A DNA stretch of 46,133 bases from Thermoflexales bacterium (GCA_014360895.1 JACIWQ010000011.1:1-46133); one strand, 5' to 3'; positions 24,549-33,772 are shown, counted from the stretch's first letter. Numbers and translations: made by a program. The notes: a model not told the origin generated them from the letters alone.

Positions 24549-24610
24549 GAAGCGAATCCGACCTGTGGGATTATCCGCGCACGTATTGGTGAAAGAAACC
24601 TCTTTGCAAA

Positions 24611-24830
24611 ACCGCAAAGGGCGCGAAGAACGCAAAGAAACTTTAAAAATCTGTAGTGGTCAGGAACACGGTGGACTCCAAGGAGCTTCATTGTTAAGGC
24701 GTAAAAAACCCCCCGTTTTGGTCTCTTTGTGGCCCTTTGTAGCCTTGCATAAGGTGGTCAAACTGTCCACCATCTCGTTGACCAGTACAAAACATTTAAA
24801 AATCTTTGCGTCCTTTGCGTTCTTTGCGGT
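24611..24830. repeat. palindromic repeat (ACCGCAAAGG family) interrupted by an insertion
   Basis: The left arm (24611-24637, ACCGCAAAGGGCGCGAAGAA) pairs with the right arm (24804-24830, ending TTCTTTGCGGT). Without the insertion between them the loop would be a short AT-rich AAACTTTAAAAAT. Other members of the family lie at 23741-23770 and 27438-27505. Confidence 0.8.
24652..24789. mobile_element. 138-bp MITE-like insertion with target duplication
   Basis: The ends are imperfect terminal inverted repeats: TGTAGTGGTCAGGAACACGG at the left, and TGTACTGGTCAACGAGATGG read inward from the right; about 18 of the first 25 positions agree. Flanking sequences are a near-identical direct repeat (AAACTTTAAAAATC at 24638-24651, AAACATTTAAAAATC at 24790-24804). 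No coding capacity is present. It probably depends on a transposase elsewhere. The family is not recognised. Confidence 0.7.
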
Positions 24831-24836
24831 GAACCT

Positions 24837-25670
24837 TTACCCCCGCAGGACAGCGACGGCCAGCCCCAGGATGCCCAGCAGGGCACAGTAGAGGGCGAAG
24901 GGGTAGAGGGGCCGCCGCCGGACGTAGCGGAGCAGGAAGTGGATGCTGAGGCCGCCGGAGACCAGCGCGGCCAGGAAGCCGACGATGAGGGTGGGGGCCT
25001 CTCCGGCCCAACCCCCGGCCCGGAACAGTTTGAGCACCTGCATGGCCCCCGCGCCCAGGATGATAGGGGTGGAGAGCAGGAAACTGAAGCGGGCGGCAGA
25101 TTCCCGGTCCAGTCCCCGGCCCAACCCGGCGGCGATGGTGGCGCCGGAGCGGGAGACGCCGGGGAGAATGGCGACGGCCTGCGCCAGCCCCACCGTCAGC
25201 GCATCGGGCCAGGAGAGGGCCGAAAGGGCGCGGGGTGGGTCGCCGCCCGAGGCGGAGCGCCGCGCCCAGGCCGATTCGGCCAGGGTCAGGATGGCGGCGG
25301 TGAGAAGGAGAAATCCGGCGGCCGCTGCCGGTCGGGCGAACATCCCCTCAAAAAAGTCCTCCAGGAGAGCTCCCGCCAGGGCGCCCGGGATGGTGGCGAC
25401 GATGAGCAGGAGCAGGAGGCGGGTCGCGGGGTCGTTCAGAGAACGGGTGCGGAGCCCGTGCCAGGCCCCCCGGATCAGCGCGGCCCAATCCCGCCAGAAG
25501 TAGGCGATGACGGCGACGGCTGTCCCCCAGTGGACCAGGGTGTCAAAAGCCAGGCCGGGGATGGGCCAGCCCAGAAGCCACGGGACCAGGACCAGGTGCC
25601 CGGAACTGCTGACAGGGAGGAATTCAGTGGCCCCCTGCAGGAGGCCCAGAAAGAGCGCGCGAAGGTCCAT
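24837..25670 (-). CDS. uppP: undecaprenyl-diphosphatase (UppP/BacA)
   Basis: The 277-residue membrane enzyme removes a phosphate from undecaprenyl diphosphate so that the lipid carrier can be reused for peptidoglycan and surface polymers. Both signature loops are present: GATEFLPVSSSGHL near residue 12 and PGVSRSGATIAAG near 175. About seven or eight hydrophobic helices are visible. ATG 25670 starts directly at MDLRALFLGLLQ, as in the family; GGGAGA lies 10 nt upstream. The stop codon abuts the repeat hairpin at 24611-24830. It belongs with the isomerase, PBP and glycosyltransferase genes in lipid-carrier metabolism. Confidence 0.95.
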   Translation of the reverse strand: MDLRALFLGLLQGATEFLPVSSSGHLVLVPWLLGWPIPGLAFDTLVHWGTAVAVIAYFWRDWAALIRGAWHGLRTRSLNDPATRLLLLLIVATIPGALAGALLEDFFEGMFARPAAAAGFLLLTAAILTLAESAWARRSASGGDPPRALSALSWPDALTVGLAQAVAILPGVSRSGATIAAGLGRGLDRESAARFSFLLSTPIILGAGAMQVLKLFRAGGWAGEAPTLIVGFLAALVSGGLSIHFLLRYVRRRPLYPFALYCALLGILGLAVAVLRG

Positions 25671-26383
25671 TAGCGTACATTCTCCCAGGTTTATACCTAT
25701 AGTTCGCTCATTTTTAGGGCGGTACTGAAATCCAGGGCACGTACTTTCCGACCACTGCAGCGCTACTCGGCCCAGGCCCAGACGGGGTTCAGACGGTGTT
25801 GTATTATACCTTGAAATGGGCCCGACCGCAACGCGGGGCCGTTCGTTTCGCAATGACGTTCCCCGACCGAGGCTCCGCTGGGGTGGGTGGGAAATATCGC
25901 CAGAACCCTTGTCCCAAATCTTGTCCCACTCTCAGTTTCAGCAGTTGACAAATCGCCCGTTCCGGCTATACTCTGGCCTAATAATGAGAATTCACTGCAG
26001 AGGTGCCGGAGGCACAGAGTTCTATAGATGCAGGCAAGAGCGCCTTTGCCCCTTTATCGCTTCTCGGCACCCTCTCCATCTCCGCGGTGCAGAAACCCAC
26101 CGCTGCCTGGCGGAAGAAATGCCTCGCCGATGATGGTGGTTTGTGAAGGGATAAGAGTGCCCTCCTTGTCGTCCGAATGAGGTTGAGGGGAAGCCATTTT
26201 GCTGCCCACCGCCCACCCCATCGCCTCGCCCTCTGGCCGCCCGACCACCGGCTTATCCCCTGTCCTCTCCCCTTCACCTGCACTGGCGCGGTCTGCGCCT
26301 GGACAGTCCTGAACATCTGTTTCCCATTCCGACAATCGGTGAATACGTTTGCGGATCGCGAATTCACGAAGGGGAGGTGAAGA
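25671..26383. other. 713-bp intergenic region with promoter and possible structured leader
   Basis: No convincing gene was found on either strand; the frames present have no family features. A short stretch at about 25828-25875 resembles the dispersed 'gcaatgacg' repeat. A promoter lies at 25945-25972. Downstream, AAACCCACC and GGTGGTTT flank a nested GGCG/CGCC pair (about 26092-26142), which could fold as a hairpin in a 400-nt leader. Confidence 0.45.
25945..25972 (+). promoter_or_regulatory. sigma70-type promoter upstream of the 26384 gene
   Basis: TTGACA (25945-25950) is 16 bp from TATACT (25967-25972). The next gene on this strand begins about 405 nt after the expected start, leaving a long untranslated leader or a small RNA. 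Confidence 0.6.
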
Positions 26384-27418
26384 ATGCCTTCCTATCACCT
26401 GACCCTTCCCTACAGGAGCGCCTGGTATACCGTCCTCCTGCCCACCCTGATCTGCCTGGGCGTGTGGGCAGGGCTGGCCCTGGGGGTCCCGGCCCTCCGG
26501 GGTTGGAACATCCCCGGCTGGCTGGGGGCCCTTCTCTGCCTGGGCGGGTTCGTCCCCGGACTGGCCGCTGCCTGGGCAACCTACGGCCTCCTTCTACGGC
26601 TGGCCGAACGGGGGCGGGGGGAAGTGGTCCTGGAGGGGGACCGTCTCCGCTGGCGCACCGGCCGTCGCTGGCACGAGGTGGACTTCACCCGACCTTACTG
26701 GGCCGGGATCGCGGCCGGCTTCAGCGGTCTGGGTGAACGCAACGCCTGCATCAGCCTGAACCCCGGCGGGCAGGAAATCCACCTGAAGGGCGCCCGCCGG
26801 GAAGAGGTCCTGCGGCTCTTCCCCGAGCCGGGCTTCGTGGACGAACTGGCCGCCCTGCCCGAAGAGGGGGGCTGGGGATTCGTCCTCTCCGCCGATGACC
26901 CGACCGCCGTCCGCTTCTTCAATGCCCTGGTGGAATGCCTCTGGCGCAACCGTCAGAACAACGAGCGTTTCCGCCTCTATCAGAAGTTCCCCTGGCACCG
27001 CCGCCCCCAGCCGGCCTTTCGCCACATCCGATGTATCCGTCCGGAAGAGCGTACGCCCGAGGACGAGGCCCTGCTGGCCGACCTGCAGGCGCAGTTCCTG
27101 GACGGGTTGGCCGACTCCCCGGTGCGCGTCACCCCCGACTACCTGGTGGGCTGGGCCTATCGCTCGCCGCGCGGCCTGATAGGCGGCTGGCCCGACTCCT
27201 ACGTGATGCCTCTGGGATTCATCACGGCAGACGTCTCTCTTCCCCAACCAACGTTGGAAGAGCCCGCCGAGAAGCGCCTGCTCTACGTCCAAGGCGTGGG
27301 GGAGGATGGCAACCCCCTGAAACTGGCCTTTGACTGGTATGGGGCGATGGACAAGGAGCACGAAGAGGCCGAGTTCGTGGTCCGCTTCGTCCGGGCGATG
27401 TGGGGAAAGGCCCGGTAA
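26384..27418 (+). CDS. two-helix membrane protein, function unknown
   Basis: The 344-residue protein starts at an ATG with GGGGAGGTGA 4 nt upstream. Two hydrophobic helices lie near the N-terminus (about 17-37 and 47-72). A soluble domain of about 270 residues follows, beginning with a PH-like pattern (GEVVLEGDRLRWRTGRRWHEVDF). The central part is charged (RRPQPAFRHIRCIRPEERTP), and the end is MWGKAR. I do not recognise a family. The layout resembles bacterial membrane proteins that sense or stabilise membrane complexes, but no role is claimed. Confidence 0.7.
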   Translation: MPSYHLTLPYRSAWYTVLLPTLICLGVWAGLALGVPALRGWNIPGWLGALLCLGGFVPGLAAAWATYGLLLRLAERGRGEVVLEGDRLRWRTGRRWHEVDFTRPYWAGIAAGFSGLGERNACISLNPGGQEIHLKGARREEVLRLFPEPGFVDELAALPEEGGWGFVLSADDPTAVRFFNALVECLWRNRQNNERFRLYQKFPWHRRPQPAFRHIRCIRPEERTPEDEALLADLQAQFLDGLADSPVRVTPDYLVGWAYRSPRGLIGGWPDSYVMPLGFITADVSLPQPTLEEPAEKRLLYVQGVGEDGNPLKLAFDWYGAMDKEHEEAEFVVRFVRAMWGKAR

Positions 27419-27437
27419 AGGGCCGCTGGCAACAACT

Positions 27438-27505
27438 CACCGCCGAGGCGCCGAGGGCGCAGAGTTAACGTAAATGGTCTCTGCGGGCTCTGCGTCCCTG
27501 CGGTG
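27438..27505. repeat. palindromic repeat hairpin (CACCGCCGAGG / CCCTGCGGTG)
   Basis: The arms CACCGCCGAGGCGCCGAGGG and its partner GCTCTGCGTCCCTGCGGTG enclose an AT-richer loop. It is a member of the family at 24611 and lies between the membrane protein and the first adhesin module. Confidence 0.7.
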
Positions 27506-27542
27506 AAATCCAAATCAAATCCATATTTTTAGGAGGTACACG

Positions 27543-29885
27543 ATGAAAACCAAACTCACTCTCATCCTGTTCCTGGCAGCCGTCGCCGCGCTGGCGGTGG
27601 CGGTGGGCCTGACCCGGGCCCAGGAGCCCCAGCCGCCGGGAGGGGTCGGCATCCAGGCCGCCCTGGGCACTGCCTTCACCTACCAGGGCCAACTGAAGCA
27701 GGGCGGCAACCCGGTCAGCGCTACCTGCGACTTCCAGTTCAGCCTGTGGGATTCCCTCAGCAACTCCACCGGCCAGATCGGCTCAACCCAGACCAGGACG
27801 GGGGTCCAGGTGAGCAACGGCCTCTTCACCATCCCCGACCTGGACTTCGGCGCCGGGGCCTTCCAGGGCGACGCCCGCTGGCTGCAGATCGCCGTCAAGT
27901 GCACGGGGGATAGCACTTACACCACCCTCACCCCGCGCCAGGCTCTCACCGCGGCGCCGTATGCGCTCTTTAGCAAGGCTGCCCCGTGGAACGGCCTGAC
28001 CGGCGTCCCATCGGGCTTTGCCGACGGAGTAGACGACACCGGCTGGTCGCTTACCGGTAACAGCGGCACCACGCCCGGCACCCACTTTCTGGGCACGACG
28101 GACAACCAGGCCCTGGAATTCAAGGTGAACGGCCAGCGCGTCCTGCGCCTGGAGCCCAACGGCTTCAGCCCGAATGTGATTGGCGGCTACAGCGGCAACA
28201 GCGTAGGCGCGGGCGTGGGAGGCGCGACCATTGGCGGAGGAGGCTACTTGGCTTCCCCCAACAGCGTCACCGGCTGGTATGGCACCGTCGGCGGGGGATG
28301 GAGCAACACCGCCGGTGGCAACCAGGCAACCATCGCCGGAGGCCGAGGGAACACCACCAACGGCGACGACGCTACCGTCGGCGGGGGAGCGTCCAACAAC
28401 GCCTCCGGTCAGGCGGCTACCGTTGCCGGTGGCAATATAAACACCGCCAGCGGCTACGTCGCCACCGTCAGCGGGGGTGGGAACAACGCGGCCCTGAGCG
28501 ACGGCGCCACCGTCGGCGGCGGGATGAACAACACCGTCCGCGGGGACAACTCGGTCATCGGCGGCGGCGCATACAATACCATCAGCGTGACCATGGCCGC
28601 CATCGGCGGGGGCTGGAGCAACCTGATCACCGGCACTGCCTCCTACGCTACCATCGGCGGGGGCTACGACAACTTGATTACCGGTACTGCGTCCATGGGC
28701 ACTATCGGTGGGGGTGACGCTAACACCGTCAGTTCGTGGAATGCCACCGTCGGCGGGGGCATACACAACACGGCCAGCGGCGATTCCTCTACCATCGGCG
28801 GGGGTGGATGGAACATTGCCAGCGGCATAGCCACTACCGTCGGTGGAGGTAACAACAACCAAGCCTGGGCCAGTTACGCTACCATTGCCGGCGGCTCCGA
28901 CATCACCGTCACTGCCAACGGCCAGTATGCGGCTGTTGGCGGGGGGAGCAACAACACCGCCAGTAATCAATATGCCACCATCGGCGGGGGCACGGGCAAC
29001 ATCGCTAGCGGCGTTGTCGCCACCATCGGCGGGGGCGCAAGCAACACCGCCAGCGGCAGTCCCGCCACCGTCGGCGGAGGGCGCAACAACACCGCCAGCG
29101 GCCTCGATGCCACTGTCAGTGGGGGCAATTACAACGCTGCTAGTGGCGTTGCTGCCACCATTCCGGGAGGATACCAGAACACTGCCGCGGGCGCTTTCAG
29201 TTTCGCCGCTGGCCTGCGGGCGAAGGCCAATAACCAGGGCTGCTTCGTCTGGGGCGATGCCACCAATGCCGATGTGTCCTGTAATGATAATAACCGCTGG
29301 ATAGCTCGCGCCAGCGGTGGGGTTTATTTCTATACCAACGCCAACCTCACCACTGGCTCTTATCTGGCCGCGGGTGGCAGTTCCTGGAACGCGGTGAGCA
29401 ACCGTGCCCTCAAAGAAAACTTTGCGCCGGTGGACACCCGCCAGTTGCTGGAACGCCTGGCGGCCATAGAAATCACCACCTGGAACTACAGGAGCCAGGA
29501 CCCGTCCATCCGCCACATCGGGCCTATGGCCGACGACTTTAACGCCCTGGTGGACGGCCTGGGCGGCGAGGGGAAGGACTACATCAACAGCCTGGACGCC
29601 GATGGCGTGTCACTGGCGGCCATCCAGGGGCTCTACGGCCTGGTCCAAGAGAAGGACGCCCGCATCGCCGAACTGGAGGCGCGGGTGGCGGCGCTGGAGG
29701 AGCAAAACGCGGCCCAGCAGGCGCAACTGGATGCCCTGGAGGCCCGCGTGGCGGCGCTGGAGCGGCGGGCTGGCAGCGGGTCCGTATCGGCGAGGGACTT
29801 CCCGGCCCCCTGGCTGGCGCTGGGTGGGCTGGCTATGCTGGGCGCGGTGGTCTACTGGCGGCGGAAGAACGGAGGGCGGCGATGA
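27543..29885 (+). CDS. surface adhesin with about 20 GGG repeats and a membrane-tethered S74 chaperone domain
   Basis: The 780-residue protein has a signal peptide (to about 27, TRAQ). The N-terminal domain shared with the proteins at 35629 and 37338 spans about 40-145 (FTYQGQL, SNGLFTIPDLDFG, LTAAPYAL). About 21 YadA-head-like repeats follow (about 205-555), each of the type ATVGGG..NTASG. The peptidase S74 / intramolecular chaperone domain begins SNRALKENFAPVD, with the Ser619/Lys624 pair spaced as in phage tailspike auto-proteases. A coiled coil (about 695-745) and a C-terminal membrane helix with a basic tail (LALGGLAMLGAVVYWRRKNGGRR) end it. An AGGAGG site precedes ATG. The stop overlaps the next start by 4 nt (ATGA), so the two are coupled. 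Confidence 0.85.
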   Translation: MKTKLTLILFLAAVAALAVAVGLTRAQEPQPPGGVGIQAALGTAFTYQGQLKQGGNPVSATCDFQFSLWDSLSNSTGQIGSTQTRTGVQVSNGLFTIPDLDFGAGAFQGDARWLQIAVKCTGDSTYTTLTPRQALTAAPYALFSKAAPWNGLTGVPSGFADGVDDTGWSLTGNSGTTPGTHFLGTTDNQALEFKVNGQRVLRLEPNGFSPNVIGGYSGNSVGAGVGGATIGGGGYLASPNSVTGWYGTVGGGWSNTAGGNQATIAGGRGNTTNGDDATVGGGASNNASGQAATVAGGNINTASGYVATVSGGGNNAALSDGATVGGGMNNTVRGDNSVIGGGAYNTISVTMAAIGGGWSNLITGTASYATIGGGYDNLITGTASMGTIGGGDANTVSSWNATVGGGIHNTASGDSSTIGGGGWNIASGIATTVGGGNNNQAWASYATIAGGSDITVTANGQYAAVGGGSNNTASNQYATIGGGTGNIASGVVATIGGGASNTASGSPATVGGGRNNTASGLDATVSGGNYNAASGVAATIPGGYQNTAAGAFSFAAGLRAKANNQGCFVWGDATNADVSCNDNNRWIARASGGVYFYTNANLTTGSYLAAGGSSWNAVSNRALKENFAPVDTRQLLERLAAIEITTWNYRSQDPSIRHIGPMADDFNALVDGLGGEGKDYINSLDADGVSLAAIQGLYGLVQEKDARIAELEARVAALEEQNAAQQAQLDALEARVAALERRAGSGSVSARDFPAPWLALGGLAMLGAVVYWRRKNGGRR

Positions 29886-30172
29886 ACGCCTCACGTTTTA
29901 CGTTTCACGCCTCACTCCTGCTTGCCCTCCTCGTCCTCCTGGCCCCCGTCGCCCTGGCCCAATCCGGCGGCGGCTACGACCTGACCCGGAGCACGGTGGA
30001 CGGCGGGGGGTATACCTGGAGCACGGGCGGCGCCTACGCGCTGGGCGGCACGGTCGGCCAGCCGGATGCGGGGGCCCTTTCCAGCGGGGGCTATACCCTG
30101 CTCGGCGGCTTCTGGGGCGGCGCGGCGGCGCAGTACCGGGTCTACCTCCCCCTGGTGCTGCGGAACCATTAG
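29882..30172 (+). CDS. small secreted protein with YLPLVLRN C-terminus (module 1)
   Basis: The 96-residue protein has a signal peptide cut near ALAQ. The mature part is Gly-rich: SGGGYDLTRSTVDGGGYTWS, YALGGTVGQPDAG and SGGYTLLGGFW. It ends RVYLPLVLRNH. It is closely similar to the protein at 36941 and related to that at 39139. GGAGGG lies 5 nt before ATG, so this start is well supported. The codons after it (SRFTFHAS) are encoded by four heptamer-repeat units (29888-29915), so part of the signal peptide comes from a repeat. Translational coupling to the S74 adhesin suggests a joint role at the surface. Function unknown. Confidence 0.82.
   Translation: MNASRFTFHASLLLALLVLLAPVALAQSGGGYDLTRSTVDGGGYTWSTGGAYALGGTVGQPDAGALSSGGYTLLGGFWGGAAAQYRVYLPLVLRNH
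29888..29915 (+). repeat. four heptamer-repeat units used as signal-peptide codons
   Basis: Units GCCTCAC, GTTTTAC, GTTTCAC and GCCTCAC are the reverse complement of the array at 11029-11133 (one unit has one change). They lie in frame directly after the start of the 29882 gene. Confidence 0.8.
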
Positions 30173-30185
30173 GGCCGGTCTAAAA

Positions 30186-30252
30186 ACCACGAAGGGCACA
30201 AAGGGCACGAAGATTTTCGGGATTCCTTTGTGTCCTTCGTGTCCTTTGTGGT
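30186..30252. repeat. palindromic repeat hairpin (ACCACGAAGGGCACAAAGGG)
   Basis: ACCACGAAGGGCACAAAGGG and its partner, ending CCTTTGTGGT, enclose a 15-nt loop. It is in the same family as the 76-bp copies at 22372. It lies just after the small-protein stop and may end transcription of module 1. Confidence 0.8.
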
Positions 30253-30292
30253 AAAATTCCTCACATGGCGCGGTGCTTTATAGGAAAGAGAA

Positions 30293-33200
30293 ATGCGCTT
30301 CTATCATCCGCGTCCATCCGCGTGCAGCCGCGTCCTGCTCCTGCTGCTGGCGGGCATCCTGGCCCTGCCGCCCCCCGCGCGCGCCGCGCCGTCCACCCCC
30401 CGCTTCTTCCACCTCACCGTCGCCGATGGCCTCTCCCACAATATCATCCGCGCTATCGTCCAGGACTCGCAGGGCTTCCTCTGGTTCGGCACCCAGGACG
30501 GCCTGAACCGCTACGATGGCTATGCCTTCACCGTCTTCCGCCACCGCCGCTCCGACCCCCACTCCCCGACCCATAACACCGTCCAGGCGCTGGCGGTGGA
30601 CGGGAGCGGCACCCTCTGGGTGGGCACCGTCGGCGGGTTAGACCGCTACGACCGGGATACCGGCGGCTTTGTCCACTACCCCGAGGTCGCCGAGTCGGTC
30701 ACCGTCATCTACCCGGCCCCGGACGGGACACTGTGGGTAGGCACGGCGGGATCGGGCCTCTTTCGCTACGATCCCCGGGGCGACCGGTTCCTCGCCGTCC
30801 CCGAACCGTTGTCGGATGGGCACATCCTGGCCCTCTCCCAGGACGGGGACGGCACCCTCTGGGTGGGAACGGAGTACGGCGGCCTGTGGGCCGTTCCCCC
30901 TGAGGGGCTTCCCTATGGCTACCGCCACGACCCCTCCGACCCCGGGAGCCTTCCCCACGACCGGGTGACGGCTATCCTGCGCGACCGGACCGGCACCCTC
31001 TGGGTGGGCACCGGCGCATACAACGAGCCATCCCTCGGCGGGCTGGCGGCCCTGGACCCGGCAACGGGCCGGTTCACCCCCTACCGCCAGGGCCTGCCCC
31101 ACCGGCACGTCACCGCGCTGGCCGAGGACCGCACCGGCACCCTGTGGGTGGGCACCGAAGGCGGCCTGGCCGTCCTGGACCGCGCGGCCGGGGGCGCAGC
31201 GACGCTGCGCCCCTACCGCCACGACCCGTTGGACCCCTACACCCTGGTCAACGACCGCGTCTACGCCCTCTACGAGGATCACACCGGCATCCTCTGGGTC
31301 GGCACCGACGGCGGCGTCAGCCGCTACGTCCCGGAGAAGAACCGCTTCACCCTCTACCGTCACAATCCGCTGGATCCGAACAGCCTGGGTGCAGAGCGCG
31401 TTGGCGCAGTGCTGAAGGACCGGGACGGCGTCCTCTGGGTCGGCCTGCACGCCGGTGGACTGGACCGCATCGCCCCCGACGGCACGGTAACCCACTATCG
31501 CCACGACCCCGCCGACCCCCACAGCCTGCTCCATGACCACGTCACCGCCCTCTACCAGGACCCGACTGGGGCGATCTGGGTCGGGACGGGCGCCGGGCTG
31601 GACCGATTGGATCCGGAGACAGGCGGGTTCACCCACTTCGTCTACGACCCCGACGACCCGAACTCGGTCGGCCCTGGCGCAGTTAAAGTCATCTACGGCG
31701 ACCGCGCCGGCGCGCTCTGGATCGGGACGGAGGAACCGGGCACCCTCTCCCGTCTGGACCCGAAGACGGGCCGGTTCACCGTTTACCGCTACGACCCCGA
31801 CCGTCCCGACGGCTTCCCCAACACCTACGGTGTCCGGGCCATCCTGGAGGACCGGGAGGGCTCCCTCTGGCTGGGCACGTACAACGGCCTGGTGCGCTTT
31901 GACCCCCGCACCGGCACGTTCACCCCGTATCGCCACGACCCCGAAGACCCCCACAGCCTGAGCGACGACTTTGTCTGGAGCCTCTACGAGGACGCGGAGG
32001 GCACGCTCTGGGTGGGCACCCACAGCGGGTTGAACCGCCTGGATAACCGGGAGACCGGGCGGTTCACCGTCTACGCCGTGGAGGACGGCCTGCCCAACGA
32101 TAGCATCGCTGCCATCTTGGGGGATGACGCAGGCTACTTGTGGCTGGCGACGATGGGCGGCGGGCTTGTCCGCTTTGACCCGCGCACGGAGACCTTCCGC
32201 ACCTACGACGAGAGCGACGGCCTGCAGAGCATGCACTTTATCCCCGGCGCGGCCTTCCGCAGCGCCGACGGCGAACTCTTCTTCGGCGGGACGGGCGGCC
32301 TCAACCGCTTCCGTCCCGCCGACATCCGCGAGAACCCCCACGCGCCCCCCGTCGTCCTCACCGCCTTTCGCGTCTTTGACCGGGTGCGGGACTTCGGGCA
32401 GGACCTCACCGCCGTGGACGAAATCCGTCTCTCCTACCGGGACAACTTTTTCTCCTTTGAGTTCGCCGCGCTGGACTACGCCGACCCGCGCAAGAATCAG
32501 TATGCCTATATCCTGGAAGGTTTTGACCGGGACTGGGTCCACGCCGGGACCCGTCGTTACGCGGCCTACACCAATGTCCCGCCTGGGGCCTACACCTTCC
32601 GCGTCCGGGCCAGCAACAACGACGGGGTCTGGAACGAGGAGGAGCTGGCCGTGCGGGTGGTCATCACCCCGCCCTTCTGGCAGACCCTGGGGTTCCGCGC
32701 TCTGGTGGCGCTGGTGGTTCTGGGCATCGCTTCGGCGGTCACACTGGCCCGAATGCGCTACGTGGAGACGCTGCGGCGGAGCGAGGAGCAGTTCCGCACC
32801 CTCTTTGAGCAGTCCCCGGTGGGTGTCTGCGAGGCCGACCTGAGCCGAAATCTGCCGCGCCTGGTCCACGCCAACCCCGCCTTCCTGCGCCTCTTCGGCC
32901 TGACCCCGGCGTCGCTCTTCGGGACACCGCTGGAGGACCTGCTGGCACCCGAGTCCCGCGCCGCGCTGGAGTCTCTCTGCCGGATGCCCGGCGCCGGGGA
33001 GCCGGTCACGCTGGAGGTGACAGCCCTGCGGGCGGACGGCGCGCCCTTCCCTGCTCGCCTGAGCGCCGCCGTCGGGCCGGGGCGCGCAGCGGACCGCTGC
33101 ATCCTGGTGGTGGAGGACCTCACCGCCGAGAAGGCCCTGCGCTCCGAGGAGGAGGCCATCGCCGAGGAGCGCCGCCGCATCGCCCGTGAGATCCACGACG

Positions 33201-33772
33201 GTCTGGCGCAGGACCTGGCCGCGGTGCGGCTGCAGGTGCGCCGCTGGCAGGCACTGGCGGAGAGCGACCCCGTCCGGCTGAAGGCGGAACTGGAGGAGTT
33301 CCACCGGTTCCTGGGCGAGGAAATCCGCGAGGTCCGCCGGGCCATCTTTGCCCTGCGCCCGGTGGTGCTGGACGCGGGCTTCTGGGTCGCCCTTCCCCGC
33401 TTCCTGGCCGAGTTCGGTGAGCAGCATCAACTGGACGTGAGCCTGGAGGTGAAGGGAACGACGGGGGACGAGCCGCCCGCGCTGCCAGCCCAACTGGAAC
33501 TGGCGCTCTTCCGCATCCTCCACGAGGCCCTGAACAACGTGGCCAAGCACGCCCGGGCGCGCAGGGTCTGGGTGGAACTGGACTTCTCGGATGGCATCGC
33601 TCTGCGGGTGCGAGATGACGGGGTGGGATTTGACCCGGCGGCCCTCCCGGAACTGGCCCGCCGGGGCCACCTGGGCCTGCAGCAGATACGGGAACGCGTG
33701 GAAGCCCTGGGCGGAGTGCTGGAGGTGCGCTCGCAGCCCGGGCAGGGGACGGAGATTCGGGTGAAGATTTAA
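30293..33772 (+). CDS. hybrid-type sensor histidine kinase with two-component propeller ectodomain
   Basis: The 1159-residue membrane sensor has a signal peptide (about 1-31). A 14-bladed-type propeller (about 35-690) holds repeats such as GTLWVGTEGGL and GILWVGTDGGVSRY. A Y_Y_Y domain (about 693-795, ending AYTFRVRASNNDGVWNE), one membrane helix (about 799-822), a PAS-like domain (SEEQFRTLFEQSPVGVCEA) and a HisKA_3 domain follow. The phospho-accepting His968 is in AREIHDGLAQDLAA, and the HATPase_c domain has NNVAKHARA and RDDGVGFD. It probably senses an extracellular sugar or polymer and signals to the NarL-type regulator at 34222. The start has AGGA upstream. Residues 4-14 are encoded by a repeat (CATCCGCGTCCATCCGCGTG). 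Confidence 0.92.
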   Translation: MRFYHPRPSACSRVLLLLLAGILALPPPARAAPSTPRFFHLTVADGLSHNIIRAIVQDSQGFLWFGTQDGLNRYDGYAFTVFRHRRSDPHSPTHNTVQALAVDGSGTLWVGTVGGLDRYDRDTGGFVHYPEVAESVTVIYPAPDGTLWVGTAGSGLFRYDPRGDRFLAVPEPLSDGHILALSQDGDGTLWVGTEYGGLWAVPPEGLPYGYRHDPSDPGSLPHDRVTAILRDRTGTLWVGTGAYNEPSLGGLAALDPATGRFTPYRQGLPHRHVTALAEDRTGTLWVGTEGGLAVLDRAAGGAATLRPYRHDPLDPYTLVNDRVYALYEDHTGILWVGTDGGVSRYVPEKNRFTLYRHNPLDPNSLGAERVGAVLKDRDGVLWVGLHAGGLDRIAPDGTVTHYRHDPADPHSLLHDHVTALYQDPTGAIWVGTGAGLDRLDPETGGFTHFVYDPDDPNSVGPGAVKVIYGDRAGALWIGTEEPGTLSRLDPKTGRFTVYRYDPDRPDGFPNTYGVRAILEDREGSLWLGTYNGLVRFDPRTGTFTPYRHDPEDPHSLSDDFVWSLYEDAEGTLWVGTHSGLNRLDNRETGRFTVYAVEDGLPNDSIAAILGDDAGYLWLATMGGGLVRFDPRTETFRTYDESDGLQSMHFIPGAAFRSADGELFFGGTGGLNRFRPADIRENPHAPPVVLTAFRVFDRVRDFGQDLTAVDEIRLSYRDNFFSFEFAALDYADPRKNQYAYILEGFDRDWVHAGTRRYAAYTNVPPGAYTFRVRASNNDGVWNEEELAVRVVITPPFWQTLGFRALVALVVLGIASAVTLARMRYVETLRRSEEQFRTLFEQSPVGVCEADLSRNLPRLVHANPAFLRLFGLTPASLFGTPLEDLLAPESRAALESLCRMPGAGEPVTLEVTALRADGAPFPARLSAAVGPGRAADRCILVVEDLTAEKALRSEEEAIAEERRRIAREIHDGLAQDLAAVRLQVRRWQALAESDPVRLKAELEEFHRFLGEEIREVRRAIFALRPVVLDAGFWVALPRFLAEFGEQHQLDVSLEVKGTTGDEPPALPAQLELALFRILHEALNNVAKHARARRVWVELDFSDGIALRVRDDGVGFDPAALPELARRGHLGLQQIRERVEALGGVLEVRSQPGQGTEIRVKI

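Noticed and set aside
25978-26367. 129-codon minus-strand gene
   Set aside because: No ribosome site, unusual composition and no recognisable pattern; it lies over the likely leader.
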